The notes beneath the pieces were generated by a model. It saw only the letters and a program-made list of their open reading frames with translations, was not told where the DNA came from and did not search any database. The position numbers were made by a program, and so were the translations under genes. A stretch of DNA of 64,000 bases from CAWCBG01 sp963793845 (GTDB taxonomy: Bacteria > Acidobacteriota > Terriglobia > Terriglobales > Acidobacteriaceae), in assembly GCA_963793845.1 (NCBI GenBank), contig CAWCBG010000002.1:930001-994000 (forward strand), written 5' to 3'. Shown piece after piece: positions 35,736-44,161 of the stretch (its first letter is position 1; every line of letters begins with the position of its first letter).

Positions 35736-36308
35736 TCATCCCAACCACTCAAAGTCGAGCCCGCTCCACTTCCGCAACGCGAAAAACTGCTCGGGCGAGG
35801 CACAGCCGATCAGGCACTCCTTCCCGGGCAGGTCGAGATAGATAAAACCCCTGTCTGTCGCCTGCGCCTCCAGCAGGCTGGCAAAATTCGACATGATGCC
35901 GGGGTCGATCCAGCTCTCCTCGACGTTGGCGTACCACTTGATCTCGCGCCCGGCCAACTGGAAGGATAGCCATGCCGAACTCCTTAGTGGATCGATCCCG
36001 TCTTGAATTTCCTCGATAGGTAGAGCCTCGCCGGCGAGCATTGCCATGCGCCGGGCGACATGAACGTAGTCGCCGGGCCCGGCGATGCATTCGATGTCGA
36101 GCAGCCAGATGTTGTCAGACAGCCAGCTCTGCGGCTCCGTCTCGGCAGTGCTGCCCAGCACGCGCAGGAGCAGCTTGAAGGGGGAGTGTTCATATTGGGT
36201 CTCGGAGTGCCGCGCGAGCAACTCGGGGAGCCCGACCCCCGGGTTGGGCCGAACGCCACATCGGGCCAGCAGTTCGAGCTGGCGTTCCAGGGGCATGTTG
36301 CGAATCAT
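35736..36308 (-). CDS. Hypothetical protein (190 aa)
   Basis: Soluble, acidic 190-residue protein beginning M-I-R-N-M-P-L-E-R-Q-L-E-L-L-A-R-C-G-V. It contains W-L-L-D-I-E-C-I-A-G-P-G-D-Y near residue 68 and I-K-W-Y-A-N-V-E-E-S-W-I-D near 123, without a recognisable domain. No ribosome site is seen in front of ATG 36308; a second in-frame ATG lies 4 codons in. It is next to the DUF3592-like gene on the same strand. Function unknown. Confidence 0.65.
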   Translation of the reverse strand: MIRNMPLERQLELLARCGVRPNPGVGLPELLARHSETQYEHSPFKLLLRVLGSTAETEPQSWLSDNIWLLDIECIAGPGDYVHVARRMAMLAGEALPIEEIQDGIDPLRSSAWLSFQLAGREIKWYANVEESWIDPGIMSNFASLLEAQATDRGFIYLDLPGKECLIGCASPEQFFALRKWSGLDFEWLG

Positions 36309-36414
36309 TAGTCGGCGCAGCAGGGACAGAGAGAATCTCCGGTGGCCACATCCAGGCCCAAGCTCATCTTAGATTAGGGCAGTTCCACCATTCCCGTATC
36401 CCCAACTGGGATCG

Positions 36415-36464
36415 GGTAGAGTGGCGCTTCAGCGCGTAACGCGTGCCTGAAGGCACGCTCTACC
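36415..36464. repeat. Hairpin-type interspersed repeat (family F)
   Basis: The arms GGTAGAG...GCTTCAG and CTGAAG...CTCTACC form an imperfect inverted repeat (14 of 19 positions), and the right arm contains a perfect small hairpin GTGCCTGAAGGCAC. It lies just after the gene stop side of 36491-36709, in a gap with no gene. Confidence 0.5.
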
Positions 36465-36490
36465 GGCGACACAGCAACTCACAATCTGAT

Positions 36491-36709
36491 CTAATGTTTG
36501 GCCGAGACGTCGTGATAGAACTCCAGGTAGTGACAGCGCGGGCAGAGAACCAAACGAACCGGCAGTGCGCTGGTTAGGTTAATGCACTCAGGGCTCTCTT
36601 TCTTGGATTGTGGATCGATGTGTCCCGGAATCGCAAAGCAGGTATCCAGCATGGTCCGGTCTGCGTGGCATTTTGGGCACTCCCGGTAAATGTCGACTCC
36701 CAGTGACAT
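36491..36709 (-). CDS. Small zinc-ribbon-like hypothetical protein (72 aa)
   Basis: Two C-P-x-C pairs (C-P-K-C near residue 11 and C-P-R-C near 58) around a central C suggest a zinc ribbon. ATG 36709 is chosen because GGAGG lies about 9 bases before it; TTG starts farther upstream are possible. No further family recognised. Confidence 0.6.
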   Translation of the reverse strand: MSLGVDIYRECPKCHADRTMLDTCFAIPGHIDPQSKKESPECINLTSALPVRLVLCPRCHYLEFYHDVSAKH

Positions 36710-36768
36710 CAAGAACAAGCCTCCGATGGAAGGCGGATTATACGCCTGTGTCGGCGAAGATTGACCCG

Positions 36769-37935
36769 CTAACCGCGGAGCACCGTCAGCGCGTGTTCCA
36801 GGTCGGCCAGCAGGTCGCCAGTGTCCTCAAGGCCAACGTTGAGACGCACGATGCGGTGGCCGTACGGCGGCCGCGACGTCCAGCCGCCGAAGTCGTAGGC
36901 CACCGCCAGGCTGGTGACTCCTGCCCAACTGTAGCCGATCTCGAACAGTTCCAGCGCATCCACGAAGGCCAGCACCTGCTGCTTGGTAAATTCGGATTTC
37001 AGCACGATGGAGAAGACTCCCGCCGAACCGGTGAAATCGCGCTTCCAGAATTCGTGCCCCGGACACGATGCCAAGGCGGGATGTAGTACGAGCTCCACCT
37101 CAGGCCGTTCTGCCAACCAGCGCGCCAAAGTCAGAGCTGAGGCCTCGATCACCTTGAGCCGCACAGCCAGAGTCTTGAGGCCACGCAGCGCCAGGCTGCA
37201 ATCATCAGGCGATGCGGCCGACCCGACCAGTTGGTGGGTACGGCCCATCCGCTCATATAACGCTGGGTCTTTGACGGTGATGGAGCCCAGCAACAGGTCA
37301 CTGTGACCGCCAACATACTTGGTCAGCGCCTGCACCGAGACATCGGCGTCATGCGTGAAGGCGTCAAACAACACGCCCGCCGACCAGGTATTGTCGATCA
37401 CCAGCAGTGCACCTTGGGCATGCGCCGCCGCCGCGATTGCGGGAACATCCTGCACCTCCATGGTGATCGAGCCTGGACTCTCACACCAGATGACCCGCGT
37501 ATTCGGGCGCATGAAGCTGGCAATTTCGCCGCCGATGGTCGGCTGATAATAGCTGACCTCGACCCCGAACCGGCGCAGCACGTCATTGGCGAACTTGCGG
37601 TTCGGCCCGTAGACGCTCTCCGGCACGAGCACGTGATCGCCGGCGCGGAGCAGGGCAAAGTTGGCCAGCGAGATGGCGCTCTGGCCCCCCGGCGCGATGA
37701 TGGTGCGATAGCCGCCCTCCAGTTCGCAGATGCGGCCGGCCAGTTCCAGCGTGGTCGGAGTGCCGTAAAGTCCATAGGTATAGCCCGCCTCGTGCTGGTT
37801 CCAGTCGTCGGTGACCGAGGCGGCATCCGGAAACAGGATGGTTGAGCCACGGTACGTGGGAACCACCAGCGAGCGAAAGCCCTCAGGCACTCGGGCGTCG
37901 GAGTGGATCAGCTTGGTCGTCCAATGCTTGGGCAT
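36769..37935 (-). CDS. PLP-dependent trans-sulfuration enzyme (cystathionine beta-lyase type)
   Basis: The enzyme of the Cys/Met metabolism PLP family, 388 residues, cleaves cystathionine or a related substrate. The family pattern is clear: Y-T-Y-G-L-Y-G-T-P-T-T-L-E-L near residue 49, Y-G-P-N-R near 97, D-N-T-W-S-A-G near 171 and the lysine in V-Q-A-L-T-K-Y-V-G-G-H-S-D near 195 that binds PLP. The C-terminal part ends with S-L-A-V-A-Y-D-F and R-L-N-V-G-L-E-D-x-x-D-L. The ATG at 37935 has no Shine-Dalgarno but TATAAT is 6 bases upstream, so the transcript is probably leaderless. Cystathionine beta-lyase versus related lyases cannot be separated by eye. Confidence 0.88.
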   Translation of the reverse strand: MPKHWTTKLIHSDARVPEGFRSLVVPTYRGSTILFPDAASVTDDWNQHEAGYTYGLYGTPTTLELAGRICELEGGYRTIIAPGGQSAISLANFALLRAGDHVLVPESVYGPNRKFANDVLRRFGVEVSYYQPTIGGEIASFMRPNTRVIWCESPGSITMEVQDVPAIAAAAHAQGALLVIDNTWSAGVLFDAFTHDADVSVQALTKYVGGHSDLLLGSITVKDPALYERMGRTHQLVGSAASPDDCSLALRGLKTLAVRLKVIEASALTLARWLAERPEVELVLHPALASCPGHEFWKRDFTGSAGVFSIVLKSEFTKQQVLAFVDALELFEIGYSWAGVTSLAVAYDFGGWTSRPPYGHRIVRLNVGLEDTGDLLADLEHALTVLRG

Positions 37936-37941
37936 GGCGAC

Positions 37942-37947
37942 ATTATA
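37942..37947 (-). promoter_or_regulatory. -10 box immediately before the PLP lyase gene
   Basis: A perfect TATAAT ends 6 bases before the ATG; transcription would start at the A of the start codon. No strong -35 hexamer is visible. Confidence 0.5.
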
Positions 37948-38100
37948 GGAGGGATGACAGTGAGGGCTTGAGAGGCGGCGTGAGAATCGTGCCATGCGTG
38001 CCGGGACTGGGATCACGTTTCCGATCTTTACCCAGCGCTCAAGCGATGGGCTAAGCTGAACTGTCCCGTCGGGAGTGTTCCACTGCCACTACACGCAAAA

Positions 38101-38138
38101 CGCAGGTCCCTCACCCCTGAAGGGGATTCGGGATGACA
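38101..38138. repeat. Fragment of the 'GGGATGACAG' interspersed repeat (family D)
   Basis: The stretch CAGGTCCCTCACCCC ... GGGATGACAG resembles the arms of the longer repeat at 62358-62493 and contains a small palindrome CCCCTGAAGGGG. It lies between the biotin-carrier gene's stop and the PLP lyase gene. Confidence 0.45.
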
Positions 38139-38148
38139 GAAGTAAGTG

Positions 38149-38667
38149 CTACTCGATGATGGCCAGCGTATCTCCGGGATTTACCGCGGAGCCCTCAGAT
38201 ACGAGGATCTTCTGCACTTTGCCGTCCTTGGGAGACTTCATCTCGTTCTGCATCTTCATGGCTTCCATAACGATGAGCGGCTGACCGGCTTTTACCTCTT
38301 CGCCCTGCTTCACTGCAATGCGCACGATCTTGCCGGGCATGGGAGCATTGAGCTTCTGCGGGCCGGCCTCTGCCCCTCCGGCGGCCCGGCGCGTACGCAA
38401 CGACCTGGGATCACGGACATCCACGGCATAGCGTGCGCTGCCCAGGATCATGTGAATCTCACCCTGCAACGAGCGTTCGCGCTTGATCTCGTACGCCTTT
38501 CCGTCGACCAGGACCGAGAGCACATCGCGGGCGGTCAGGGCCGCGTCCACGGCGACCTCCTTGCCGTCGACCTTGCACAGCCACACGCGCTCGCCCGGTG
38601 TGAGCTCGTCGCCCTCGAGCAACTCCAGACGATGCGAGTTTCCGTCCACTAGTACGTCATAGGTCAT
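38149..38667 (-). CDS. Biotin/lipoyl-containing carrier subunit of an acyl-CoA carboxylase
   Basis: A 172-residue protein whose last ~70 residues are a biotinyl domain: A-P-M-P-G-K-I-V-R-I-A-V, E-A-M-K-M-Q-N-E-M with the biotinylated lysine and V-N-P-G-D-T-L-A-I. The N-terminal half (R-L-E-L-L-E-G-D-E-L...Y-E-I-K-R-E-R) matches the BT-domain-like region of the alpha subunits of propionyl/methylcrotonyl-CoA carboxylases. ATG 38667 is 11 bases after the end of the biotin carboxylase gene. With that gene it forms a split alpha chain. No carboxyltransferase is present nearby. Confidence 0.85.
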   Translation of the reverse strand: MTYDVLVDGNSHRLELLEGDELTPGERVWLCKVDGKEVAVDAALTARDVLSVLVDGKAYEIKRERSLQGEIHMILGSARYAVDVRDPRSLRTRRAAGGAEAGPQKLNAPMPGKIVRIAVKQGEEVKAGQPLIVMEAMKMQNEMKSPKDGKVQKILVSEGSAVNPGDTLAIIE

Positions 38668-38677
38668 AAGTTTCGTG

Positions 38678-40204
38678 CTATCGCAGGGCCTCTCTCCGTG
38701 CGGTGTGGCGCCAATTTTCGGATGCGGCTTTTCCATTGTCCGCCAAACCTGATGGGGCCGGCAGGCCGTTTGCTCCCGGAAAAGTCTGTTTTGGATCGAG
38801 TGTGGCAAAAATGCCGGCGGCGATGGCAGCGATCAACGGGCGGCGCTCATCGGCTTCCGCATAGGGCCTTGCCAGCAAGCGGTCGAGATAACCTGTGTCC
38901 AGCTTTGCTGCGCGAAACTCGGGATCCTTCAGGATGCGGCGGAACAGGGGAAGATTGGTCTTGATGCCGCCCACGAAGTACTCCGTCAGAGCGCGCTGCA
39001 ATCGCTGGATTGCCTGCTCACGGCTCTCGCCATAGGCCACCAGCTTGGCCAGCAGGGGATCGTAGTCGATAGGCACGGTCCAGCCTTCGTACATGCCACT
39101 GTCGCGCCGGATGCCCGGTCCGGAAGGGGAAATGAGCCGGGTGATCTGGCCCGGTGAGGGGAAGAAGTTATTGTCGGGATCTTCAGCGTAGACTCGGCAC
39201 TCGATCGCGTGACCACGGAGCTTGATATCTTCTTGCTGGAACGGCAACTTTTCACCCGCCGCAATGAGAAGCTGCAGGTGCACCAGGTCCAAGCCGGTGA
39301 TGAACTCGGTGACGGGATGCTCGACCTGGAGACGCGTGTTCATCTCGAGGAAGTAGAAATTGCGATCTGCATCCACCAGGAATTCCACCGTGCCCGCATT
39401 GTGATAGTTGGCGGCCTTGCCTACCCGTACCGCGACTTCCCCCATGCGCCGCCGCATGTCCTCGTCGACAATGGGAGAGGGCGCTTCTTCCATCACCTTC
39501 TGATGACGGCGCTGAATCGAACACTCGCGCTCACCCAGGTAGACAACGTTCCCGTGCTCGTCGCCGAAAATCTGCATCTCCACGTGGCGCGGATTGACGA
39601 TGAGCTTCTCCAGATACACTTCGTTGTCGCCGAAGGAGCGCTGAGCCTCGCTGCGCGCCGCTTCGTAGGCCGAGCGTAAGTCGGCTTCGGAGGTAACTGC
39701 GCGCATCCCCTTGCCGCCGCCACCGGCTGCCGCTTTCAGCATGACGGGATAGCCGATCTGCTGCGCCAGTCGCTCGGCCGCTTCGTATTCCAGACCACGC
39801 TCCGAGCCCGGAACGAAGGGCACGCCGGCCCGTTTCATCGCCTGCCGTGCTTTGGTCTTCGAGCCCATCATCTCCATGGACTCCGCTGTCGGGCCGATGA
39901 ACTTGATACCAGCCGCAAGGCAGGCTCGCGCGAATCGCGCATTCTCCGAGAGAAATCCGTAGCCCGGGTGGATGGCTTCCGCGCCGCTGCGACGGGCTAC
40001 GTCGAGAATCTTCTCGATGTTCAGGTACGATTCGCTGGCTGCCGGACGACCGATGTGATAGGCGTAGTCGGCTTTGCGAACGTGCTGCGCGCGGCGATCG
40101 ACATCGGAGTAGACGGCCACCGATTCGATGCCCAACTCGCGGCAGGCGCGAATGACTCGCACTGCGATTTCGCCCCGGTTGGCGATCAGGATTCGCTTGA
40201 ACAT
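38678..40204 (-). CDS. Acyl-CoA carboxylase biotin carboxylase subunit (second copy)
   Basis: 508 residues from ATG 40204 (M-F-K-R-I-L-I-A-N-R-G-E-I-A-V-R). It contains H-P-G-Y-G-F-L-S-E-N-A, K-A-A-A-G-G-G-G-K-G-M-R, E-C-S-I-Q-R-R-H-Q-K-V, M-N-T-R-L-Q-V-E-H-P-V-T-E and C-R-V-Y-A-E-D-P-D-N-N-F-F, so the ATP-grasp and biotin-carboxylase sites are complete. The long C-terminus to F-P-G-A-N-G-L is the extension of propionyl/acyl-CoA carboxylase alpha subunits, unlike the 453-residue AccC at 3495. It is followed at once by the carrier gene. The substrate (acetyl-, propionyl- or methylcrotonyl-CoA) cannot be told without the carboxyltransferase. Confidence 0.9.
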   Translation of the reverse strand: MFKRILIANRGEIAVRVIRACRELGIESVAVYSDVDRRAQHVRKADYAYHIGRPAASESYLNIEKILDVARRSGAEAIHPGYGFLSENARFARACLAAGIKFIGPTAESMEMMGSKTKARQAMKRAGVPFVPGSERGLEYEAAERLAQQIGYPVMLKAAAGGGGKGMRAVTSEADLRSAYEAARSEAQRSFGDNEVYLEKLIVNPRHVEMQIFGDEHGNVVYLGERECSIQRRHQKVMEEAPSPIVDEDMRRRMGEVAVRVGKAANYHNAGTVEFLVDADRNFYFLEMNTRLQVEHPVTEFITGLDLVHLQLLIAAGEKLPFQQEDIKLRGHAIECRVYAEDPDNNFFPSPGQITRLISPSGPGIRRDSGMYEGWTVPIDYDPLLAKLVAYGESREQAIQRLQRALTEYFVGGIKTNLPLFRRILKDPEFRAAKLDTGYLDRLLARPYAEADERRPLIAAIAAGIFATLDPKQTFPGANGLPAPSGLADNGKAASENWRHTARREALR

Positions 40205-40383
40205 CGCTGCCTCGACGCACACGCCCTGTCGGGCGGTTGCGCCAATGGAATGATTAATTTCTGGAACGAATCGCGCGGCGGCGGAAGGCCGAAGCGAGAG
40301 TCAGCAGAATAGAGGATTGTAATGCATAGGCAGCGCCATGCATGTAGCAACGTCACAGGGCATTGTGACGCGTTCCGCGCAAG

Positions 40384-40412
40384 AAAACGCCCCTCCTGCA
40401 AGGGAGGGGCGT
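40384..40412 (-). terminator. Rho-independent terminator after the TPR lipoprotein gene
   Basis: On the minus strand ACGCCCCTCC and GGAGGGGCGT make a perfect 10-bp stem with a 6-base loop, followed by TTTTCTT. It lies 24-50 bases beyond the stop at 40436 and probably ends the tonB-exb-TPR transcript. Confidence 0.88.
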
Positions 40413-40435
40413 GCGAATCCGCGACACACCGGCAA

Positions 40436-41266
40436 CTACTGTTGCTGGGTAGTAACGATACCCGAAGGCCCGGCTTTCTCAGCCTTGGCTTTCTTGGTCG
40501 CCATCGTCTTGTCGACCCAGTCGTCGGCTTGCTTCAAATCGGCCTTGCGGGCGTCGGGATTATCGCAATCCAAGTCCGCCTGCTCACGGTACATCAGGTT
40601 CAGATAGGCCATGGCATCGTCATAGTCGGGACGAAGCTCAATGGACTTCTGCAGCTTCTGCATGCCGTCTTGCACCAGGGGTTCGTTCTTCTCCTTGATC
40701 GATTTGAGCAACTCAGCGCAGACCTTCTTGTCTTTGGGCTCGTCCGTCGGCTTCAGGCCCAACGCCGCCCGAGCGGTCATGCGGGTAGCATAAGCCTGCG
40801 TCCAGTCAATCACGGCGATGGAGTAGTAGGTTTCCGGATCGTTGGGATCGAGATCCGCCACCTTCTGGTGATATTCCTTCGACTCGTCAAACTTCTTCAT
40901 ATTGAAGTACAGCGACGCGATCCCTTTCAAGCTCAGTACCTTCTGCTCTTTTGGGGGATTGCCGTCCAAGACTTCCTTGAACTCAGCAATAGCCTCCTCC
41001 GCGTATCGGTTATTGTCAGGTGAGTCGGCGCCGGGAATATATTGCTGTTCGTACGCGGTAGCGAGATAAAGGCGAGCGTTGGTGAGGCTGGGATCCAGGC
41101 TGACAGCGTTTTTGAAGTGCTCAATCGCCTCTTCGTATTTGGCGTTCTTGTAAGCGTTAACGCCCTTGTTGAGCTGGTCGCGTGCTCGCAGCTTGTTGCA
41201 GCCGACAGTCGAGAACAACGCAAGCAGAATTGCAAGTACTGTCAGCACCTTTCCGCTTTTGTTCAT
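40436..41266 (-). CDS. TPR-repeat lipoprotein
   Basis: 276 residues from ATG 41266, with GGAGAGTG upstream. The signal (V-L-T-V-L-A-I-L-L-A-L-F-S-T-V-G-C) ends with a lipobox-like cysteine. At least three tetratricopeptide units follow: A-Y-K-N-A-K-Y-E-E-A-I-E-H-F-K-N-A-V-S-L-D-P; F-D-E-S-K-E-Y-H-Q-K-V-A-D-L-D-P-N-D-P; G-M-Q-K-L-Q-K-S-I-E-L-R-P-D-Y-D-D-A. It is the last gene before a strong terminator behind exbD-exbD-exbB-tonB, an arrangement common in acidobacteria, where it may support the TonB energy-transduction machine or a periplasmic assembly. Confidence 0.85.
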   Translation of the reverse strand: MNKSGKVLTVLAILLALFSTVGCNKLRARDQLNKGVNAYKNAKYEEAIEHFKNAVSLDPSLTNARLYLATAYEQQYIPGADSPDNNRYAEEAIAEFKEVLDGNPPKEQKVLSLKGIASLYFNMKKFDESKEYHQKVADLDPNDPETYYSIAVIDWTQAYATRMTARAALGLKPTDEPKDKKVCAELLKSIKEKNEPLVQDGMQKLQKSIELRPDYDDAMAYLNLMYREQADLDCDNPDARKADLKQADDWVDKTMATKKAKAEKAGPSGIVTTQQQ

Positions 41267-41385
41267 ATCTGGTATCACTCTCCGTTGCGCTGATTTCGGG
41301 GTCCGAAGGAACGCGGGACTCCGCATCCAGAGTCCCGCTCATCCCAGAGGAGGGTGTTCCCGATTCGTATTCAGGTTACAGATGG

Positions 41386-41823
41386 TTACTGCCCGGCTTC
41401 AATCTTCGCCGTGATCAGTCCCACCTTATCGACACCGGCCGCGTGCGCGATGTCAATGACTTGCGCCACATCATTGAAGGTCAGGTCCGGGTCAGCCTTG
41501 ACGAACATCACCTTCTCCGCACGGGTCTTGAAGATGTCATTCAACTTGCCCTCCAGACTGTCCCAGGTTACATCATCCTGGTTGATCTTCAGGGCAGGCT
41601 GTTCGCCGCTCCCCTTCAACAACTGCACCACGATAGTACGGCTGTCGTCGACGGGCTGTTGCTGCTTGTCCTTCGGCGGCTGGGGAACCAGCGCATCCAG
41701 ACCTTTCGGCGTGAGTGGAGTGATCACCATGAACACGATGAGCAACACCAGTAACACGTCAATCAGGGGCGTTACGTTGATATCAGCTGAGGGCCCGCCG
41801 GACCCTGAAACTCCCATTCCCAT
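41386..41823 (-). CDS. exbD: ExbD/TolR biopolymer transport protein (second copy)
   Basis: ExbD couples the proton motive force to TonB. The 145-residue protein has the single N-terminal helix N-V-T-P-L-I-D-V-L-L-V-L-L-I-V-F-M-V (residues ~16-33), whose Asp (L-I-D-V-L) is the conserved protonatable residue. The periplasmic part ends D-V-G-L-I-T. AGGGAG precedes ATG 41823. It is 15 bases after the other exbD, so two paralogues are made together; heteromeric or alternative ExbD complexes are possible. The soluble domains of the two copies differ in sequence. Confidence 0.92.
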   Translation of the reverse strand: MGMGVSGSGGPSADINVTPLIDVLLVLLIVFMVITPLTPKGLDALVPQPPKDKQQQPVDDSRTIVVQLLKGSGEQPALKINQDDVTWDSLEGKLNDIFKTRAEKVMFVKADPDLTFNDVAQVIDIAHAAGVDKVGLITAKIEAGQ

Positions 41824-41838
41824 AGCGAACTCCCTTTG

Positions 41839-42300
41839 CTACATCCCCCCGGTTGGAGGGGGCGCCGTTTTTTCCGCGCCGGTCTTCTTCTGATCGGTCA
41901 ACAGACCCACCTCGTCGACCCCAGCCGAGCGAACGTTGTCCACCACGTCCACCACGTTGCCGTAGCGCGCGCGCGCGTCAGCCTTGATGAAGACACGCTT
42001 ATCGACCTTATTGGCCAGGCGGTCCTTCACCTTTTCAGTGAGCTGATCGGCGGTTACCTTGTCGGTGCCGAAGTAGATCTGCCCGTCACGCATAACGGCT
42101 ATGAGCAACGCATCTTCCTTGTCGGCGTCCGGCATCGGCATGGGACTGTTAACCTTCGCCATGTCAACGCTCACGCCTTTCTGCAACATGGGCGTGATGA
42201 CCATGAAAACGATCAGTAACACGAGCATCACGTCCACCATGGGTGTGACGTTGATATTCGAGTTGACCTTCTTACCTTCGGCTCGTTTTGCTAATGCCAT
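41839..42300 (-). CDS. exbD: ExbD/TolR biopolymer transport protein (first copy)
   Basis: 153 residues from ATG 42300 (AGGAGG upstream). The hydrophobic segment N-I-N-V-T-P-M-V-D-V-M-L-V-L-L-I-V-F-M-V carries the conserved aspartate (M-V-D-V). The periplasmic domain contains R-V-F-I-K-A-D-A-R-A-R-Y and ends with a proline-rich tail (T-A-P-P-P-T-G-G-M). It lies between exbB and the second exbD, 15 bases from the latter. Confidence 0.92.
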   Translation of the reverse strand: MALAKRAEGKKVNSNINVTPMVDVMLVLLIVFMVITPMLQKGVSVDMAKVNSPMPMPDADKEDALLIAVMRDGQIYFGTDKVTADQLTEKVKDRLANKVDKRVFIKADARARYGNVVDVVDNVRSAGVDEVGLLTDQKKTGAEKTAPPPTGGM

Positions 42301-42356
42301 ATGAGTTCAACCTCCTACTGCTGGAGCTGGCGCCAGCTTTGACGCCAGGCTTCCAG

Positions 42357-43109
42357 TTACCGGTGAACCTGGCGGCGCTTCAGGAAATAGTCGATCAGCT
42401 CGCTCGAGCTGTTGTCCATTTCCACGTCGAAGGCTTCCACCTTGTTGGTGAAGTAGTTGAACATCATGACGGCCGGGATCGCCACGAACAGTCCGATGGC
42501 GGTGGTCACCAGCGCTTCTGAAATACCGCCGGCGACGGCGCCCAGACCGGTGGCCTTCTGGGTCGAAATCTCCTTGAAGGCGTTCAGAATGCCGACCACG
42601 GTGCCAAGCAGGCCGATGAACGGAGCAGTGGATCCGATGGTCGCCAGACCGCCGAGGCCGCGCTTCAATTCGGCGTGGACGATGGCTTCGGCACGCTCCA
42701 GAGCGCGCTTCGAGGCTTCGATCTGTTCGCCCGGGATGTCGTTGGAATCGCCATGCGCCTTGAACTCCTGGAGACCGGCCGTGACGACCTTCGCCAGGTG
42801 ACTCTTCTTGTTGCGCTCGGCGACCTTGATGGCTTCCTCGATCTTACCTTCGCGCAACGCACCGGCGACGGCGGGAGCGAAGGCGCGAGACTGTTTACGG
42901 GCCGCGCTGTAAGCCATGGCGCGATCGATCATCACGCCGATGGACCATCCGGACATGATGAACAGAATGATGACGACGATTTTCGCCAGAATTCCCATCT
43001 GTCTCCAGAGGGAAACGGGATCCCAACCCACGCTGGCTTCCTGGAAAATCCAGGCAGCAACCGTAGGTACATGGCTGAGGGCGTAGGTTGCAATGTTAGC
43101 TAGGAACAT
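42357..43109 (-). CDS. exbB: ExbB/TolQ/MotA-type proton channel protein
   Basis: A 250-residue ExbB homologue. The N-terminal segment (W-I-F-Q-E-A-S) leads to the first helix I-L-A-K-I-V-V-I-I-L-F-I-M-S-G-W; the two other helices are in A-T-I-G-S-T-A-P-F-I-G-L-L-G-T-V-V-G-I and T-T-A-I-G-L-F-V-A-I-P-A-V-M-M-F-N-Y-F. The G-L-L-G-T-V-x-G-I-x-x-x-F motif is the ExbB/TolQ signature, forming the ion channel with ExbD. GAGGAGG precedes ATG 43109. The gene order tonB-exbB-exbD-exbD supports an energy-transducing complex for TonB-dependent outer membrane receptors. Confidence 0.93.
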   Translation of the reverse strand: MFLANIATYALSHVPTVAAWIFQEASVGWDPVSLWRQMGILAKIVVIILFIMSGWSIGVMIDRAMAYSAARKQSRAFAPAVAGALREGKIEEAIKVAERNKKSHLAKVVTAGLQEFKAHGDSNDIPGEQIEASKRALERAEAIVHAELKRGLGGLATIGSTAPFIGLLGTVVGILNAFKEISTQKATGLGAVAGGISEALVTTAIGLFVAIPAVMMFNYFTNKVEAFDVEMDNSSSELIDYFLKRRQVHR

Positions 43110-43234
43110 GAGTCGAATTTCCTCCTCGGAACTTTACGTTACGGCAGAACTTGTTGGGTACTGCGGGTGCCTCTTGTTGGCGGACCAGTTGTTTATCCGG
43201 ACGCCTTGTTGCGCTTTCGTGCCTCAATGCAAAT

Positions 43235-43975
43235 CTATCCGCCAGCCAGAGTGAAGTTGACGTTAATCGTCGTCTCCACTTCCACCGGCTCACCATTCAG
43301 GAAGTAAGGCTTGTAACGCCACTGCTTCACGGCATCAATCGCCGCCGGAGCCAGCATCGGGTGCCCACTTACCAAGTGCAGATTCTGAATCGTACCATCC
43401 TTGCTGATCAGAGCCTGCAAGATCACCGTTCCCTGAATGCGGGCCTGCCGGGCCAACGGGGGATAGGTCGGCTTTACCTGGTGAATCAAGAGGCCTTGCG
43501 AAACACCCTGCGAAACGCGCACACGCTGCGGGGTCGCAACTTTTGGCACTGCGGTCGGAGTGTTCGCAATACTGCTCAGAACTCCGCCCAGCGCTCCACC
43601 AGGAACCCCTCCCGGAACTCCGCCGACGACTCCAGCCACGCCGGTAGATGGAGGTGGCGCCTCGTCTTCCTTAATCATCGCAACTTTTTTCGGAATCTTT
43701 GTCGGAGTGCGAAGCTGGCCGTTGTCAAGGTCGCTCTGCATCTTCTTGATGATCTTGATGGGAGCGGCAGCCGGTGGTGGCGGCGGTGGCGGTGGCGGTG
43801 GTGGAGCGACTAAGAACGTCATCAACTGCTGTTTTGGCAGGGCCTCAGTGAATACCAGCGGCAGCAATACCAGTACCCCAATCAGTATGATCTGGAGCAC
43901 AAAGGAGACAGCGGTTGTCGCCCCCTGCTTGGACTTCAGCCGGCCCCCGGATTCCATCAGGCTGTCTTCAAACAT
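43235..43975 (-). CDS. tonB: TonB energy transducer
   Basis: 246 residues from ATG 43975 (GGGAGAAGGG upstream). A single N-terminal transmembrane helix (V-S-F-V-L-Q-I-I-L-I-G-V-L-V-L-L-P-L-V) is followed by a run of about eleven prolines starting near residue 57, a charged spacer and a glycine/valine-rich region. The C-terminal TonB domain (residues ~160-246) has K-P-T-Y-P-P-L-A-R-Q-A-R-I-Q-G-T-V-I-L and A-A-I-D-A-V-K-Q-W-R-Y-K-P. It opens the tonB-exbBDD-TPR transcript. TonB spans the periplasm and opens outer-membrane receptors. Confidence 0.93.
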   Translation of the reverse strand: MFEDSLMESGGRLKSKQGATTAVSFVLQIILIGVLVLLPLVFTEALPKQQLMTFLVAPPPPPPPPPPPAAAPIKIIKKMQSDLDNGQLRTPTKIPKKVAMIKEDEAPPPSTGVAGVVGGVPGGVPGGALGGVLSSIANTPTAVPKVATPQRVRVSQGVSQGLLIHQVKPTYPPLARQARIQGTVILQALISKDGTIQNLHLVSGHPMLAPAAIDAVKQWRYKPYFLNGEPVEVETTINVNFTLAGG

Positions 43976-44161
43976 AGCCCTTCTCCCTGGAACTCATTTC
44001 TTACTTAGACACCACGTGTTCGTCTTTTGCTCCCACTATGCGAAACCGGCAACCCGATTCGCTGCACCCGCCAGATTTCTGGATGCTTTTGCGACGCAAA
44101 CTTCGGACAGCGACCAAATATACACCTCAGCTAGTACTTTGACGCAAGCTCTGAAATAAAA

